Source: Moraxellaceae bacterium (GTDB taxonomy: Bacteria; Pseudomonadota; Gammaproteobacteria; Pseudomonadales; UBA3067). Taken from it: DNA of 5,565 nt. Made by a program: the position numbers and the translations under genes. This document shows positions 1-5,331 of this stretch, in pieces. Below the pieces are notes generated by a model. That model ran no database searches. It was not told the origin of the DNA and saw nothing but the letters and a program-made list of their open reading frames with translations. The stretch covers positions 1 through 5,565 of the forward strand of contig NVTH01000196.1 of assembly GCA_002401525.1 (NCBI GenBank), in the 5' to 3' direction. Within the stretch, counting starts at the first letter, position 1. Every line of letters starts with the position of its first letter.

Positions 1-1
1 G

Positions 2-295
2 ACGCAAACTGCATTGGAGCGGGTGGGACTGACATTGGAGGATATTGATCTTTATGAACTCAATGAAGCCTTTGGGTCGGTGCCTTTAGCATGGGCGAAA
101 GAGTTGGGCGCGGACTTAAGTAAACTCAATGTGAATGGTGGCGCGCAAGCTTTAGGGCATCCTTTGGGTGCTACTGGAACAAAGCTAATGACCACTTTGG
201 TTTATGAGTTAAAACGACGTGGTGGTAAATATGGTCTGTTAGCCATCTGCGAAGGCGGCGGTACAGCTAATGCGACCATTATAGAAGCTTGCTAG
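2..295 (+). CDS. Thiolase (acetyl-CoA C-acyltransferase family), C-terminal part only
   Basis: This is the last 97 codons of a thiolase, cut by the left edge of the window; the reading frame is open from base 2 and ends in TAG. Thiolases split 3-ketoacyl-CoA with free CoA in the last step of beta-oxidation, or run in reverse to condense acetyl-CoA. The C-terminal signature blocks are all visible. NEAF lies at local residues 21-24. NVNGGAQALGHPLGATG holds the active-site histidine at local residue 53. CEGGG holds the second catalytic cysteine at local residue 83. The N-terminal half with the nucleophilic cysteine lies outside the window. The tail ANATIIEAC is normal for the family, so the 3' end looks intact. 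The gene converges on an amidohydrolase and is followed by two terminator-like hairpins. The chain-length or substrate subtype cannot be decided from this fragment. Confidence 0.93.
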   Translation, partial: TQTALERVGLTLEDIDLYELNEAFGSVPLAWAKELGADLSKLNVNGGAQALGHPLGATGTKLMTTLVYELKRRGGKYGLLAICEGGGTANATIIEAC

Positions 296-300
296 AGCGT

Positions 301-328
301 AAAAACCCCCTCTCTGTGAGGTTTTTTT
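301..328 (+). terminator. Weak intrinsic terminator behind the thiolase gene
   Basis: Starting 5 bases after the thiolase TAG, CCTC (309-312) pairs with GAGG (318-321) around a five-base loop. The 3' arm runs straight into seven T residues, and five A residues at 301-305 can extend the stem past a bulge of three C residues. It is short and bulged, so probably leaky, with the stronger hairpin at 362-396 as backup. Confidence 0.5.
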
Positions 329-361
329 ATAAGTGCTTGCTCTAAGTTTAAGTCTTGAAAT

Positions 362-396
362 AAAAAAAGACGCTCATTGATGAGCGTCTTTTTTTT
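362..396. terminator. Strong bidirectional intrinsic terminator
   Basis: GACGCTCA (369-376) and TGAGCGTC (381-388) form a perfect 8-bp stem with a TTGA tetraloop. Seven A residues on the left and eight T residues on the right lengthen the stem and supply a U-tract whichever strand is transcribed. It lies between the + thiolase gene and the - amidohydrolase gene and should stop both transcripts. Confidence 0.92.
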
Positions 397-451
397 ACTT
401 CCGGTTCAGCACTTTCTCGATCGCCCCCATCCACTGCCATTTCTGGGGGTG
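395..451 (-). pseudogene. Possible 18-codon remnant of a coding C-terminus (HPQKWQWMGAIEKVLNRK)
   Basis: Read on -, the frame from the TAA at 452-454 down to the TAA at 395-397 encodes HPQKWQWMGAIEKVLNRK. It uses GC-richer codons (GCG ATC GAG AAA GTG CTG AAC CGG) than the surrounding spacer and stops immediately before the A/T tract of the bidirectional terminator, as a genuine gene end would. It is in the same frame as the amidohydrolase that stops at 482-484, but two TAA codons separate them. I do not recognise the parent protein. It could be the surviving 3' tip of a deleted gene or of an older C-terminal extension. Chance is a real alternative at this length. Confidence 0.25.
424..449. 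repeat. Inverted repeat CCCCCA / TGGGGG
   Basis: CCCCCA (424-429) and TGGGGG (444-449) form a perfect 6-bp GC-rich dyad around 14 bases, downstream of the amidohydrolase stop. There is no adjoining T-tract, so it is not an intrinsic terminator by itself; it could act as a 3'-end stabilising stem. It lies inside the possible coding remnant and may simply reflect that sequence. Confidence 0.4.
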
Positions 452-481
452 TTAATCTGCAATTGATTTAAGTCTATTCAA

Positions 482-1381
482 TTAACTTGCCTGCAGTGCC
501 TCATGGGTGTTTTTTAACCCTGAGAAAGTCAGGAAGTTTTCGCCCAATATTTTTTTCTGGACGCTCGCTGAAGGAAATAAGTTCTCTATGCGACGTTTCA
601 TTAATCCGTAATCGTAAAGCCCATCTTCTGATTTGGTGCCATAGGGTCCGTCAGTTCCAAAAAGGCATCGGTCGACGCCTAAAAAGTTGACGGCTTGTTG
701 AGTGATGCGTTCATCGACATACGCTTCGGCTGAAAGGTCGACCACTACATTTTCGTTGTTGCGTATTAAGCGCCATGTGTCGGCGTAGCCAGGAAATGCA
801 GCGTGGGCGAGAATAAGTTTTAATCCCGGCACATCGTCAATGAGTGCGCGCAATTGTTGGTCCTGATTGAATCCGATGTGGACCAGCATGGGCTTGCCTT
901 TTTTTGCGGCGACGTGAGCCACTTCTATGAGTTTTTCTGGGCCGTATTGATGCCAGAAAGGATGGGCTTTAACCCCTATAAAACCCGGGATATCAAGCCA
1001 CTTTTCAGTTTCTTTAATGGGGTCGTGCTCTCCTTGAGGGTTCACAAAAACCCATCCCCAAAAACGATCGGGATAATTTTGTATCGCTTGGTACACTGCA
1101 TCGTGACCAGGGTCCCGATATATTTCAATTTCACCTATGGGAAGTTTCAAGTTGCCTTGTTGATTAAAGTTTGCCGCGGATCGCTTGGCAATCCCTCTAA
1201 GTAATCGGTGAGTCAATAAAAAGCGCATTGCCTTCAGAAGGAATTCTGGAGGCTGGGGGATTTCGCCATTCATGCACGGAATCAGAACGATTTTATCCAC
1301 TCCATTCTGATTCATTTTATCTAAAAGTTGTTCAGTGTCGAGGAGGTTTAAATCGTGGTGATAATGGCAATCGATTATCAT
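482..1381 (-). CDS. Amidohydrolase-2 family metal-dependent TIM-barrel hydrolase or decarboxylase
   Basis: The 299-residue protein belongs to the superfamily that includes ACMSD, gamma-resorcylate decarboxylase and 4-oxalomesaconate hydratase. These cytosolic TIM barrels hold one divalent metal and carry out hydrolysis, hydration or non-oxidative decarboxylation. Visible signatures in order are HxH at H6 and H8 in the first strand (MIIDCHYHH), GVKAHP with K138 and H140, LVHIG with H168, LAHAAFPG with H193, and FGTDGPYG with D244. By family analogy H6, H8, H168 and D244 bind metal and H193 acts in catalysis. The end (ILGENFLTFSGL) is the usual family C-terminal helix, so the protein looks complete. 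The ATG has a weak GGA about nine bases upstream. It lies about 290 bp behind the dehydrogenase on the same strand. The substrate is unknown; the neighbours suggest CoA-linked catabolism. Confidence 0.87.
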   Translation of the reverse strand: MIIDCHYHHDLNLLDTEQLLDKMNQNGVDKIVLIPCMNGEIPQPPEFLLKAMRFLLTHRLLRGIAKRSAANFNQQGNLKLPIGEIEIYRDPGHDAVYQAIQNYPDRFWGWVFVNPQGEHDPIKETEKWLDIPGFIGVKAHPFWHQYGPEKLIEVAHVAAKKGKPMLVHIGFNQDQQLRALIDDVPGLKLILAHAAFPGYADTWRLIRNNENVVVDLSAEAYVDERITQQAVNFLGVDRCLFGTDGPYGTKSEDGLYDYGLMKRRIENLFPSASVQKKILGENFLTFSGLKNTHEALQAS

Positions 1382-1437
1382 ATTGATTTTCCGTTATAAA
1401 ATTTAAAGGCCCGGAAGGGCAAGTGAGCGCACGGTTA

Positions 1438-1465
1438 CGTTTCCTTTCCTGGAAACGCATTTTTT
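1438..1465 (+). terminator. Terminator-like hairpin on the strand opposite to the flanking genes
   Basis: CGTTTCC (1438-1444) and GGAAACG (1451-1457) form a perfect 7-bp stem with a six-base loop, followed by CA and six T residues on +. Both flanking genes are on -, so a + terminator here has no coding transcript to end. It could cap an antisense RNA across the amidohydrolase gene, act on - as a plain stem, or be fortuitous. Confidence 0.4.
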
Positions 1466-1654
1466 CAAAAGATTATCCAAATTTAAAATCGAGTACAAGT
1501 TTAAAGATGTGGCATTCTCTGTCGCTAAAATTTGGGGCGAAAAGCGAGTGTGCTCCCCTAAACTTATAGCCCCAGTGTGCAACAGGTTTCGAATCAGAAT
1601 TATCGCGTTCTTTATTGGTGACTGAGTCGAAAAAATCTTACACACCGAAGTTTG

Positions 1655-1673
1655 GTTCAGGCCTGAGCTGAAC
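1655..1673 (-). repeat. Hairpin immediately after the dehydrogenase stop codon
   Basis: GTTCAG (1655-1660) and CTGAAC (1668-1673) form a 6-bp stem with a seven-base loop, starting two bases past the TAA on -. The 10-bp palindrome TCAGGCCTGA (1657-1666) overlaps it. No T-tract follows on -, so it fits a 3'-end stabilising or pausing stem better than an intrinsic terminator. Confidence 0.4.
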
Positions 1674-1674
1674 T

Positions 1675-2574
1675 TTATGACATAAACTCGCCCATCGCTG
1701 CTGCAGGATTGTCGAGCACTTTGGGTTCGGACATGTCCATGATTTCTTCCCAGTGGGCTTTGATTTCATCTACCGTGGCTACGCCATCTTCCGCATCGGT
1801 TTTGTAGCCTAAGCTTCTTGCCCAGTTGGCGTGAGTGAATTTTCCTGCTCCTGCTTCGAATAAAGCGCCAGTCACATCAATTTCTTCTGAGCAAAGGAAT
1901 GCTACTATCGGAGAAACTGCTGCAGGTTTAATTTTATCCAGCATTTGGCCAGGCATTAGGCCTTCCGTCATGCGGGAGGCGGCGGCGGGGCAGAGTATAT
2001 TTGTTTTGATGTTGTACTTTGCTCCTTCGTGCCCCAAGGCCTTTGCAAAACCGATGAGCCCTGATTTCGCAGCGCCATAGTTGGTTTGGCCAAAGTTGCC
2101 GAACATGCCTGATCCAGACGCCGTGACAACGATTCTGCCGTAGTTATTTTCCCTCATGTGAGGCCAGGCTGCTTTGGTGACATTGTAGGTACCGTTTAAG
2201 TGGGTATCGATTACTGAATCCCATTCTTCATCGGTAATGTTTTTAAAGCTCTTATCGCGCAGGATTCCCGCGTTGTTGACTAAAATATGTAAATCGCCAA
2301 AAGTCTCTAAAGCGGTGCGAACAATATTGCTTGCTTGGCTTCTATCAGTGACGGAATCTGTATTTGCGACAGCGTTACCGCCTGCGGCTTTAATTTCATC
2401 CACCACCAATTGTGCAGTCGAGGTGCTTTCCCCTGAACCGTCTACCGAGCAGCCAAGGTCATTGACCACTACATTGGCGCCGAGCGAGGCTAAAAGTAGT
2501 GCGTGGGAGCGGCCTAGCCCGTTGCCGGAGCCGGTCACTATTGCGGTTTTTCCATCGAAGCGTACTTCAGACAT
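1675..2574 (-). CDS. Short-chain dehydrogenase, (3R)-hydroxyacyl-CoA dehydrogenase / MFE-2 type
   Basis: This 299-residue Rossmann-fold oxidoreductase resembles the dehydrogenase module of peroxisomal multifunctional enzyme 2 (HSD17B4/Fox2) and its single-domain bacterial relatives, which oxidise (3R)-hydroxyacyl-CoA to 3-ketoacyl-CoA. The dinucleotide motif TGSGNGLG is at residues 14-21. Asp39 after the second strand (VVVNDLG) points to NAD+ rather than NADP+. NNAG is at 100-103. The catalytic triad is S153, Y166 and K170, with the 13-residue Ser-Tyr spacing and the MFE-2-like segment GNFGQTNYGAAKSG. The later block SRMTEGLMP and GALFEAGAGKF also match that subfamily rather than FabG. The hydratase and sterol-carrier domains of eukaryotic MFE-2 are absent. 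The ATG has an excellent AGGAGGA six bases upstream. With the thiolase it suggests consecutive steps of a beta-oxidation-like pathway. Confidence 0.93.
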   Translation of the reverse strand: MSEVRFDGKTAIVTGSGNGLGRSHALLLASLGANVVVNDLGCSVDGSGESTSTAQLVVDEIKAAGGNAVANTDSVTDRSQASNIVRTALETFGDLHILVNNAGILRDKSFKNITDEEWDSVIDTHLNGTYNVTKAAWPHMRENNYGRIVVTASGSGMFGNFGQTNYGAAKSGLIGFAKALGHEGAKYNIKTNILCPAAASRMTEGLMPGQMLDKIKPAAVSPIVAFLCSEEIDVTGALFEAGAGKFTHANWARSLGYKTDAEDGVATVDEIKAHWEEIMDMSEPKVLDNPAAAMGEFMS

Positions 2575-2580
2575 GATGCT

Positions 2581-2587
2581 TCCTCCT
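2581..2587 (-). promoter_or_regulatory. Strong Shine-Dalgarno for the dehydrogenase
   Basis: AGGAGGA on - lies six bases before the ATG at 2574. It is close to the full anti-Shine-Dalgarno complement and fixes the start. It is clearly the best ribosome-binding site in the window, suggesting efficient translation. Confidence 0.9.
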
Positions 2588-2590
2588 AAA

Positions 2591-2600
2591 AATTCGAATT
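2591..2600. promoter_or_regulatory. Palindrome AATTCGAATT next to the dehydrogenase ribosome-binding site
   Basis: This is a perfect 10-bp palindrome three bases upstream of the Shine-Dalgarno sequence on -. Its position would suit a repressor operator, but AT-rich palindromes of this size also arise by chance. No regulator gene is visible here. Confidence 0.3.
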
Positions 2601-2610
2601 ATTAGTTTTA

Positions 2611-2769
2611 TATAAGAAAGCAGGATCTTTTTACCCTAAGGGCATTGTTTATTATTGCGTGCGTCCTGCTTTTGGGCCCCTATTGCCGTAAATGTTGCTG
2701 TTGGCAAGAGTTGCCACGATAGCGGAGGGGGCGGTGGAGATCAAGCCTCTCTATAAGCACAGGATCTTT
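2611..2769 (+). repeat. Imperfect direct repeat pair, TATAAG...CAGGATCTTT
   Basis: TATAAG-AAAG-CAGGATCTTT at 2611-2630 is echoed by TATAAG-CA-CAGGATCTTT at 2752-2769, with a 10-base exact core 139 bases apart. Both copies are in the divergent intergenic region, one nearer the dehydrogenase and one nearer cysS. They may be sites for one shared regulator, or a remnant duplication. Confidence 0.4.
2617..2672 (-). repeat. 9-bp inverted repeat in the dehydrogenase leader
   Basis: AAAGCAGGA (2617-2625) and TCCTGCTTT (2664-2672) are perfect reverse complements 38 bases apart. The palindrome CCCTAAGGG (2634-2642) sits in the loop. If transcribed on - it would give a stem ending about 42 bases before the dehydrogenase ATG. 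As DNA it could be a pair of half-sites for a regulator. Confidence 0.45.
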
Positions 2770-2881
2770 GGTGGTGAACTATAGTGAGCAGGGGCTTTGC
2801 CTTCAATCTTGATTGTTGTGGGTAGTTTTAGAATCAAAGCTTGGCTATTATGAGCGGTTTTCTGCTTGCGAGCCTTAGGTT

Positions 2882-2887
2882 GGAGGG
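2882..2887 (+). promoter_or_regulatory. Shine-Dalgarno that selects the GTG start of cysS
   Basis: GGAGGG lies three bases before GTG at 2891; counting from the GGAG core, the spacing is five. An ATG at 2889-2891 overlaps the GTG but is in another frame, and the next in-frame ATG would delete the conserved LKIYNT start. The GTG is therefore the supported start. Confidence 0.8.
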
Positions 2888-2890
2888 AAT

Positions 2891-4315
2891 GTGCTAAAAA
2901 TTTACAACACCATGACACAAAAGAAGGAAGTATTTACACCCATTGAGCCAGGTAAAATTGGCATGTATGTGTGTGGTGTGACGGTTTATGATTATTGTCA
3001 TATTGGCCACGCTCGCGTCACAGTGTCGTTCGATGTGATTACGCGTTATCTCCGCGCGGCAGGATATGACGTCAAATACGTTCGAAATATTACTGATGTC
3101 GATGATAAGATTTTTAATCGGGCCAATGAGAATGGTGAGCCGTACGATCAGTTAACGCAGCGATTTATTGATGCAATGCATGAGGATGAGCGGAGCTTGA
3201 ATATATTGCCGCCCACTCTGGAGCCGCGTGCGACTCATTACATGGCTGATATTATAAATTTGGTGGCTACATTGGTGGAGAAAGGCGTGGCCTATCCAGC
3301 GGAAAACGGTGACGTCTATTACGCAGTAGAAAAGTTCGCCGACTATGGCAAGCTGACGAATCGGAAAACTGAAGATTTATTGGCCGGCGCTCGAGTTGAG
3401 GTGAATGAGTTTAAACGTAACCCGCTTGATTTTGTGCTCTGGAAGGCGGCGAAAAGTGGCGAAGAGAGTTGGGCATCGCCGTGGGGTGAGGGGCGGCCCG
3501 GATGGCATATTGAATGTTCGGCAATGTCGACGCAGTGCTTGGCGGATACTTTTGATATCCACGGCGGCGGACCTGATTTGCCGTTTCCTCATCACGAAAA
3601 TGAAATTGCTCAGTCCGAAGCAGCGACAGGGCACCAATACGTGAATTATTGGATGCATGCGGGGGCAGTGAGAGTTAATCAAGAGAAAATGTCCAAGTCG
3701 TTAGGGAATTTTTTCACTATTCGTGAAGTTCTCGAAAAATATCATCCGGAAGAAATACGTTATTTTTTAATCAGCAGCCATTATCGGAGCCCTATTAATT
3801 ATTCAGAGCAAAGCTTACAAACGGCTCGAGCTAATTTGTTGCGTTTTTACACTGCTTTGAGAGATGCGCCTGTCGCACCGTTGGATGAGTCTCGACAAGG
3901 GCAGCATAAAGACAATGAAAACTGTCAGGCATACAGACTGCGTTTTAATGAAGCAATGGATGATGATTTTAATACGCCCGAAGCCATTGCTGTCATGTAC
4001 GACATGGTAAGGGAGATCAATAAGCTGCGTGAAGCGCAGCCGGGCCTTGCGGTATTGTTGGTTGAAGAGCTTAAGGCGCTCGGAGGCATTCTTGGTGTGT
4101 TGCAAGAGCAGCCAGACCGATTTATACAAAGAGGCAGTGGCGCGGACGAAGAAGGTGGCTTTACGGCTAAAGTGGAAGCGTTAATTGAAAAACGTTTAGC
4201 GGCACGATTGGCGAAGGATTGGGGCGCTGCAGATGCGACTCGAGATCAGATCGCGGATCTTGGGGTTGAGCTTGAAGATCGCCCTGACGGCAAAACTATT
4301 TGGCGGCGTGTATAA
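2891..4315 (+). CDS. cysS: Cysteinyl-tRNA synthetase
   Basis: This cytosolic class I aminoacyl-tRNA synthetase charges tRNA-Cys with cysteine in an ATP-dependent reaction. The 474 residues are slightly more than the 461 of E. coli CysS, with the extra length in the C-terminal half. All hallmarks are present: the HIGH motif at 37-40 (CHIGHAR), the KMSKS loop at 266-270, and the zinc site that recognises cysteine thiol at C28 (MYVCG), C209 (HIECS), H234 and E238 (PFPHHENE), at the same positions as E. coli. The DALR-type helical region follows (about 310-405), then the tRNA anticodon-binding tail ending DGKTIWRRV. It starts at GTG. It is divergent from the dehydrogenase and convergent with folD. 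The DNA encoding its last residues and its stop codon forms one arm of an inverted repeat. Confidence 0.98.
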   Translation: MLKIYNTMTQKKEVFTPIEPGKIGMYVCGVTVYDYCHIGHARVTVSFDVITRYLRAAGYDVKYVRNITDVDDKIFNRANENGEPYDQLTQRFIDAMHEDERSLNILPPTLEPRATHYMADIINLVATLVEKGVAYPAENGDVYYAVEKFADYGKLTNRKTEDLLAGARVEVNEFKRNPLDFVLWKAAKSGEESWASPWGEGRPGWHIECSAMSTQCLADTFDIHGGGPDLPFPHHENEIAQSEAATGHQYVNYWMHAGAVRVNQEKMSKSLGNFFTIREVLEKYHPEEIRYFLISSHYRSPINYSEQSLQTARANLLRFYTALRDAPVAPLDESRQGQHKDNENCQAYRLRFNEAMDDDFNTPEAIAVMYDMVREINKLREAQPGLAVLLVEELKALGGILGVLQEQPDRFIQRGSGADEEGGFTAKVEALIEKRLAARLAKDWGAADATRDQIADLGVELEDRPDGKTIWRRV

Positions 4316-4378
4316 GCTGGTGAGCGCTTAGGCGGTCAGGGCGCTGCTGACGCAGGTGGTTTCATACGGCCGCCAAAT
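4298..4378. repeat. Inverted repeat spanning the cysS stop codon
   Basis: ATTTGGCGGC (4298-4307, inside the last codons of cysS) is the exact reverse complement of GCCGCCAAAT (4369-4378). After a 2-by-1 mismatch, GTAT (4310-4313) pairs with ATAC (4364-4367). The 50-base loop contains a nested stem, GTCAG (4335-4339) with CTGAC (4347-4351). The whole could fold as a branched 3' structure for cysS mRNA. The 3' arm is followed by TTTGATTT, a poor U-tract. Confidence 0.5.
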
Positions 4379-4385
4379 TTGATTT

Positions 4386-4411
4386 AAATGCGCAACAAGA
4401 GTCGCGCATTT
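4386..4411. terminator. Candidate bidirectional terminator between cysS and folD
   Basis: AAATGCGC (4386-4393) and GCGCATTT (4404-4411) form a perfect 8-bp stem around ten bases. Each strand ends its 3' arm in only three T residues, so termination would be modest. Its position between two convergent genes fits a shared terminator. Confidence 0.5.
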
Positions 4412-4473
4412 GATGAGCTTGGGGTTATCGCTGGGCTGAATCTGCAGCTAGGGAGATCTCCGCGTCGCGATGA

Positions 4474-5331
4474 TTAGCTTTTATGGAGGTGATTTGCCGC
4501 ATAAAGCGTGTTTTGCAGCAAGCAAGCCACCGTCATGGGGCCGACACCTCCTGGTACGGGGGTGATCCAGCCGGCGTTTTCTTTGGCTGTTTCGAACTCT
4601 ATATCGCCGCAAAGTTTACCGTTTTCGAGCCGATTAATACCCACGTCAATCACCGTTGCGCCCGGCTTAATCCATGAGCCGGGGATAAATCCAGGTTTGC
4701 CTACCGCGACAACGAGTATATCCGCTCGGTTGACGTGTTGATCGAGGTTTTCGGTGAATCTGTGGCAAGTGGTGACAGTGGCTCCGGCGATAAGAAGCTC
4801 AAGCCCGACGGGGCGTCCCACCATGTTTGAGGCGCCGACAACGACGGCTTCTTTGCCTTTAGGGTCTATCCCGGCAGATTCCAGTAAGCGCATAATGCCC
4901 ACCGGTGTGCACGGGCGCAAAAGCGGATCGCGCACGGCTAATCGCCCCATGTTGTAGGGATGCAAGCCGTCAACGTCTTTGTCGGGGCTAATAGTGTTGA
5001 TGATTTCCCCTGCGTCCAACTGCTTTGGTAGCGGTAGTTGGACTAATATGCCGTCGATTTCTGGGTTTTTATTGAGTTCGGTTATGAGCTCAACTAGTTC
5101 ACTTTGGGTAACGGTATCGGGTAAATCTTGGGCGATTGACTTGAAGCCAACCTCCTCGCAAGCACGCCTTTTGTTGCGTACATAAACTTCGGAAGCTGGG
5201 TCTTCGCCTACCATTATTACAGCGAGTCCTGGTGGGCGTAATCCGTCAGCGAGTCTTTCTTTAACTCCTTGAGAGACTTCTTTACGTACAATAGCCGCTA
5301 TTTGCTTGCCGTCGATGATTTTTGCGCTCAT
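4474..5331 (-). CDS. folD: Bifunctional methylenetetrahydrofolate dehydrogenase / methenyltetrahydrofolate cyclohydrolase
   Basis: FolD oxidises 5,10-methylene-THF to 5,10-methenyl-THF with NADP+, then hydrolyses it to 10-formyl-THF, supplying one-carbon units for purines and initiator formyl-Met-tRNA. It is a cytosolic dimer. The 285 residues match the usual family length. The N-terminal catalytic domain carries Y50 and K54 ([16 protein letters not shown]), Q98 (GILVQLPLP) and D121 (KDVDGLHP), all at E. coli numbering. The Rossmann domain shows [11 protein letters not shown] (164-174), CHRFT (189-193) and VAVGKPGF. The C-terminal signature [10 protein letters not shown] is at 258-267. The ATG has AAGGG about four bases upstream. 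A 15-base dyad with two GGATCC half-sites lies just before that. It converges on cysS and diverges from a probable tRNA operon. Confidence 0.98.
   Translation of the reverse strand: MSAKIIDGKQIAAIVRKEVSQGVKERLADGLRPPGLAVIMVGEDPASEVYVRNKRRACEEVGFKSIAQDLPDTVTQSELVELITELNKNPEIDGILVQLPLPKQLDAGEIINTISPDKDVDGLHPYNMGRLAVRDPLLRPCTPVGIMRLLESAGIDPKGKEAVVVGASNMVGRPVGLELLIAGATVTTCHRFTENLDQHVNRADILVVAVGKPGFIPGSWIKPGATVIDVGINRLENGKLCGDIEFETAKENAGWITPVPGGVGPMTVACLLQNTLYAANHLHKS

Larger units (their letters stand above)
1382..1674. other. Spacer between dehydrogenase and amidohydrolase, no convincing gene
   Basis: This AT-rich gap lies between two genes on -. The only long open frame in it (1403-1645 on -, GTG start) has no ribosome-binding site and a composition unlike a protein. 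On -, a poor promoter candidate for the amidohydrolase is TTGCCC, 18 bases, then TATAAC, just upstream of its start; it would leave an almost leaderless mRNA. A stem directly follows the dehydrogenase stop (1655-1673), and a hairpin with a T-run faces the other way (1438-1465). No clear intrinsic terminator points along -, so read-through from the dehydrogenase remains possible. Confidence 0.6.
2606..2890. other. Divergent control region between the dehydrogenase and cysS
   Basis: About 285 bases separate two divergent genes, so both should carry promoters here, yet no sigma-70 promoter stands out on either strand. Weak -10-like hexamers on + are TAGAAT near 2829 and TATTAT at 2846-2851, without good -35 boxes. 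The region holds a long inverted repeat (2617-2672), a short dyad TGGCAA-GAG-TTGCCA (2702-2716), an imperfect direct repeat (2611-2630 and 2752-2769), and a 16-codon GTG frame with an upstream GGAGG (2734-2784). No T-box is expected or seen for cysS in this kind of organism. Confidence 0.55.

Noticed and set aside
461..483. AATTGA / TCAATT inverted repeat over the amidohydrolase stop codon
   Set aside because: All six pairs are AT-rich apart from one, the loop is 11 bases, and the strong terminator at 362-396 already explains 3'-end formation.
854..1204. 116-residue open frame on + antisense to the amidohydrolase
   Set aside because: It lies wholly inside a gene with clear family motifs on the other strand, and has no ribosome-binding site or domain signature of its own.
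1403..1645. 80-residue open frame on - in the spacer between dehydrogenase and amidohydrolase
   Set aside because: GTG start without a ribosome-binding site, low-complexity Leu/Asn/Ser-rich composition, no recognisable motif, and AT-rich sequence where stops happen to be absent in one frame.
2237..2605. 122-residue open frame on + antisense to the dehydrogenase
   Set aside because: Pro/Ser/Leu-rich shadow of a well-supported dehydrogenase gene that runs past its start into the intergenic region.
2724..2740. Possible G-quadruplex in the G-rich tract upstream of cysS
   Set aside because: The G-runs are mostly two bases long apart from one run of five, so only a weak two-tetrad fold is conceivable.
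2641..2890. T-box or other amino-acid-sensing riboswitch in front of cysS
   Set aside because: No T-box core sequence, no antiterminator/terminator pair and no cysteine specifier stem could be recognised; T-boxes are also not expected in gammaproteobacteria.
3815..4129. 104-residue open frame on - antisense to cysS
   Set aside because: Complement of conserved CysS coding sequence with no family features or translation signal.
4452..4461. Palindrome GGAGATCTCC downstream of folD
   Set aside because: It has no T-tract and lies at a convergent 3' end where an operator has no obvious role; a 10-bp palindrome can occur by chance.
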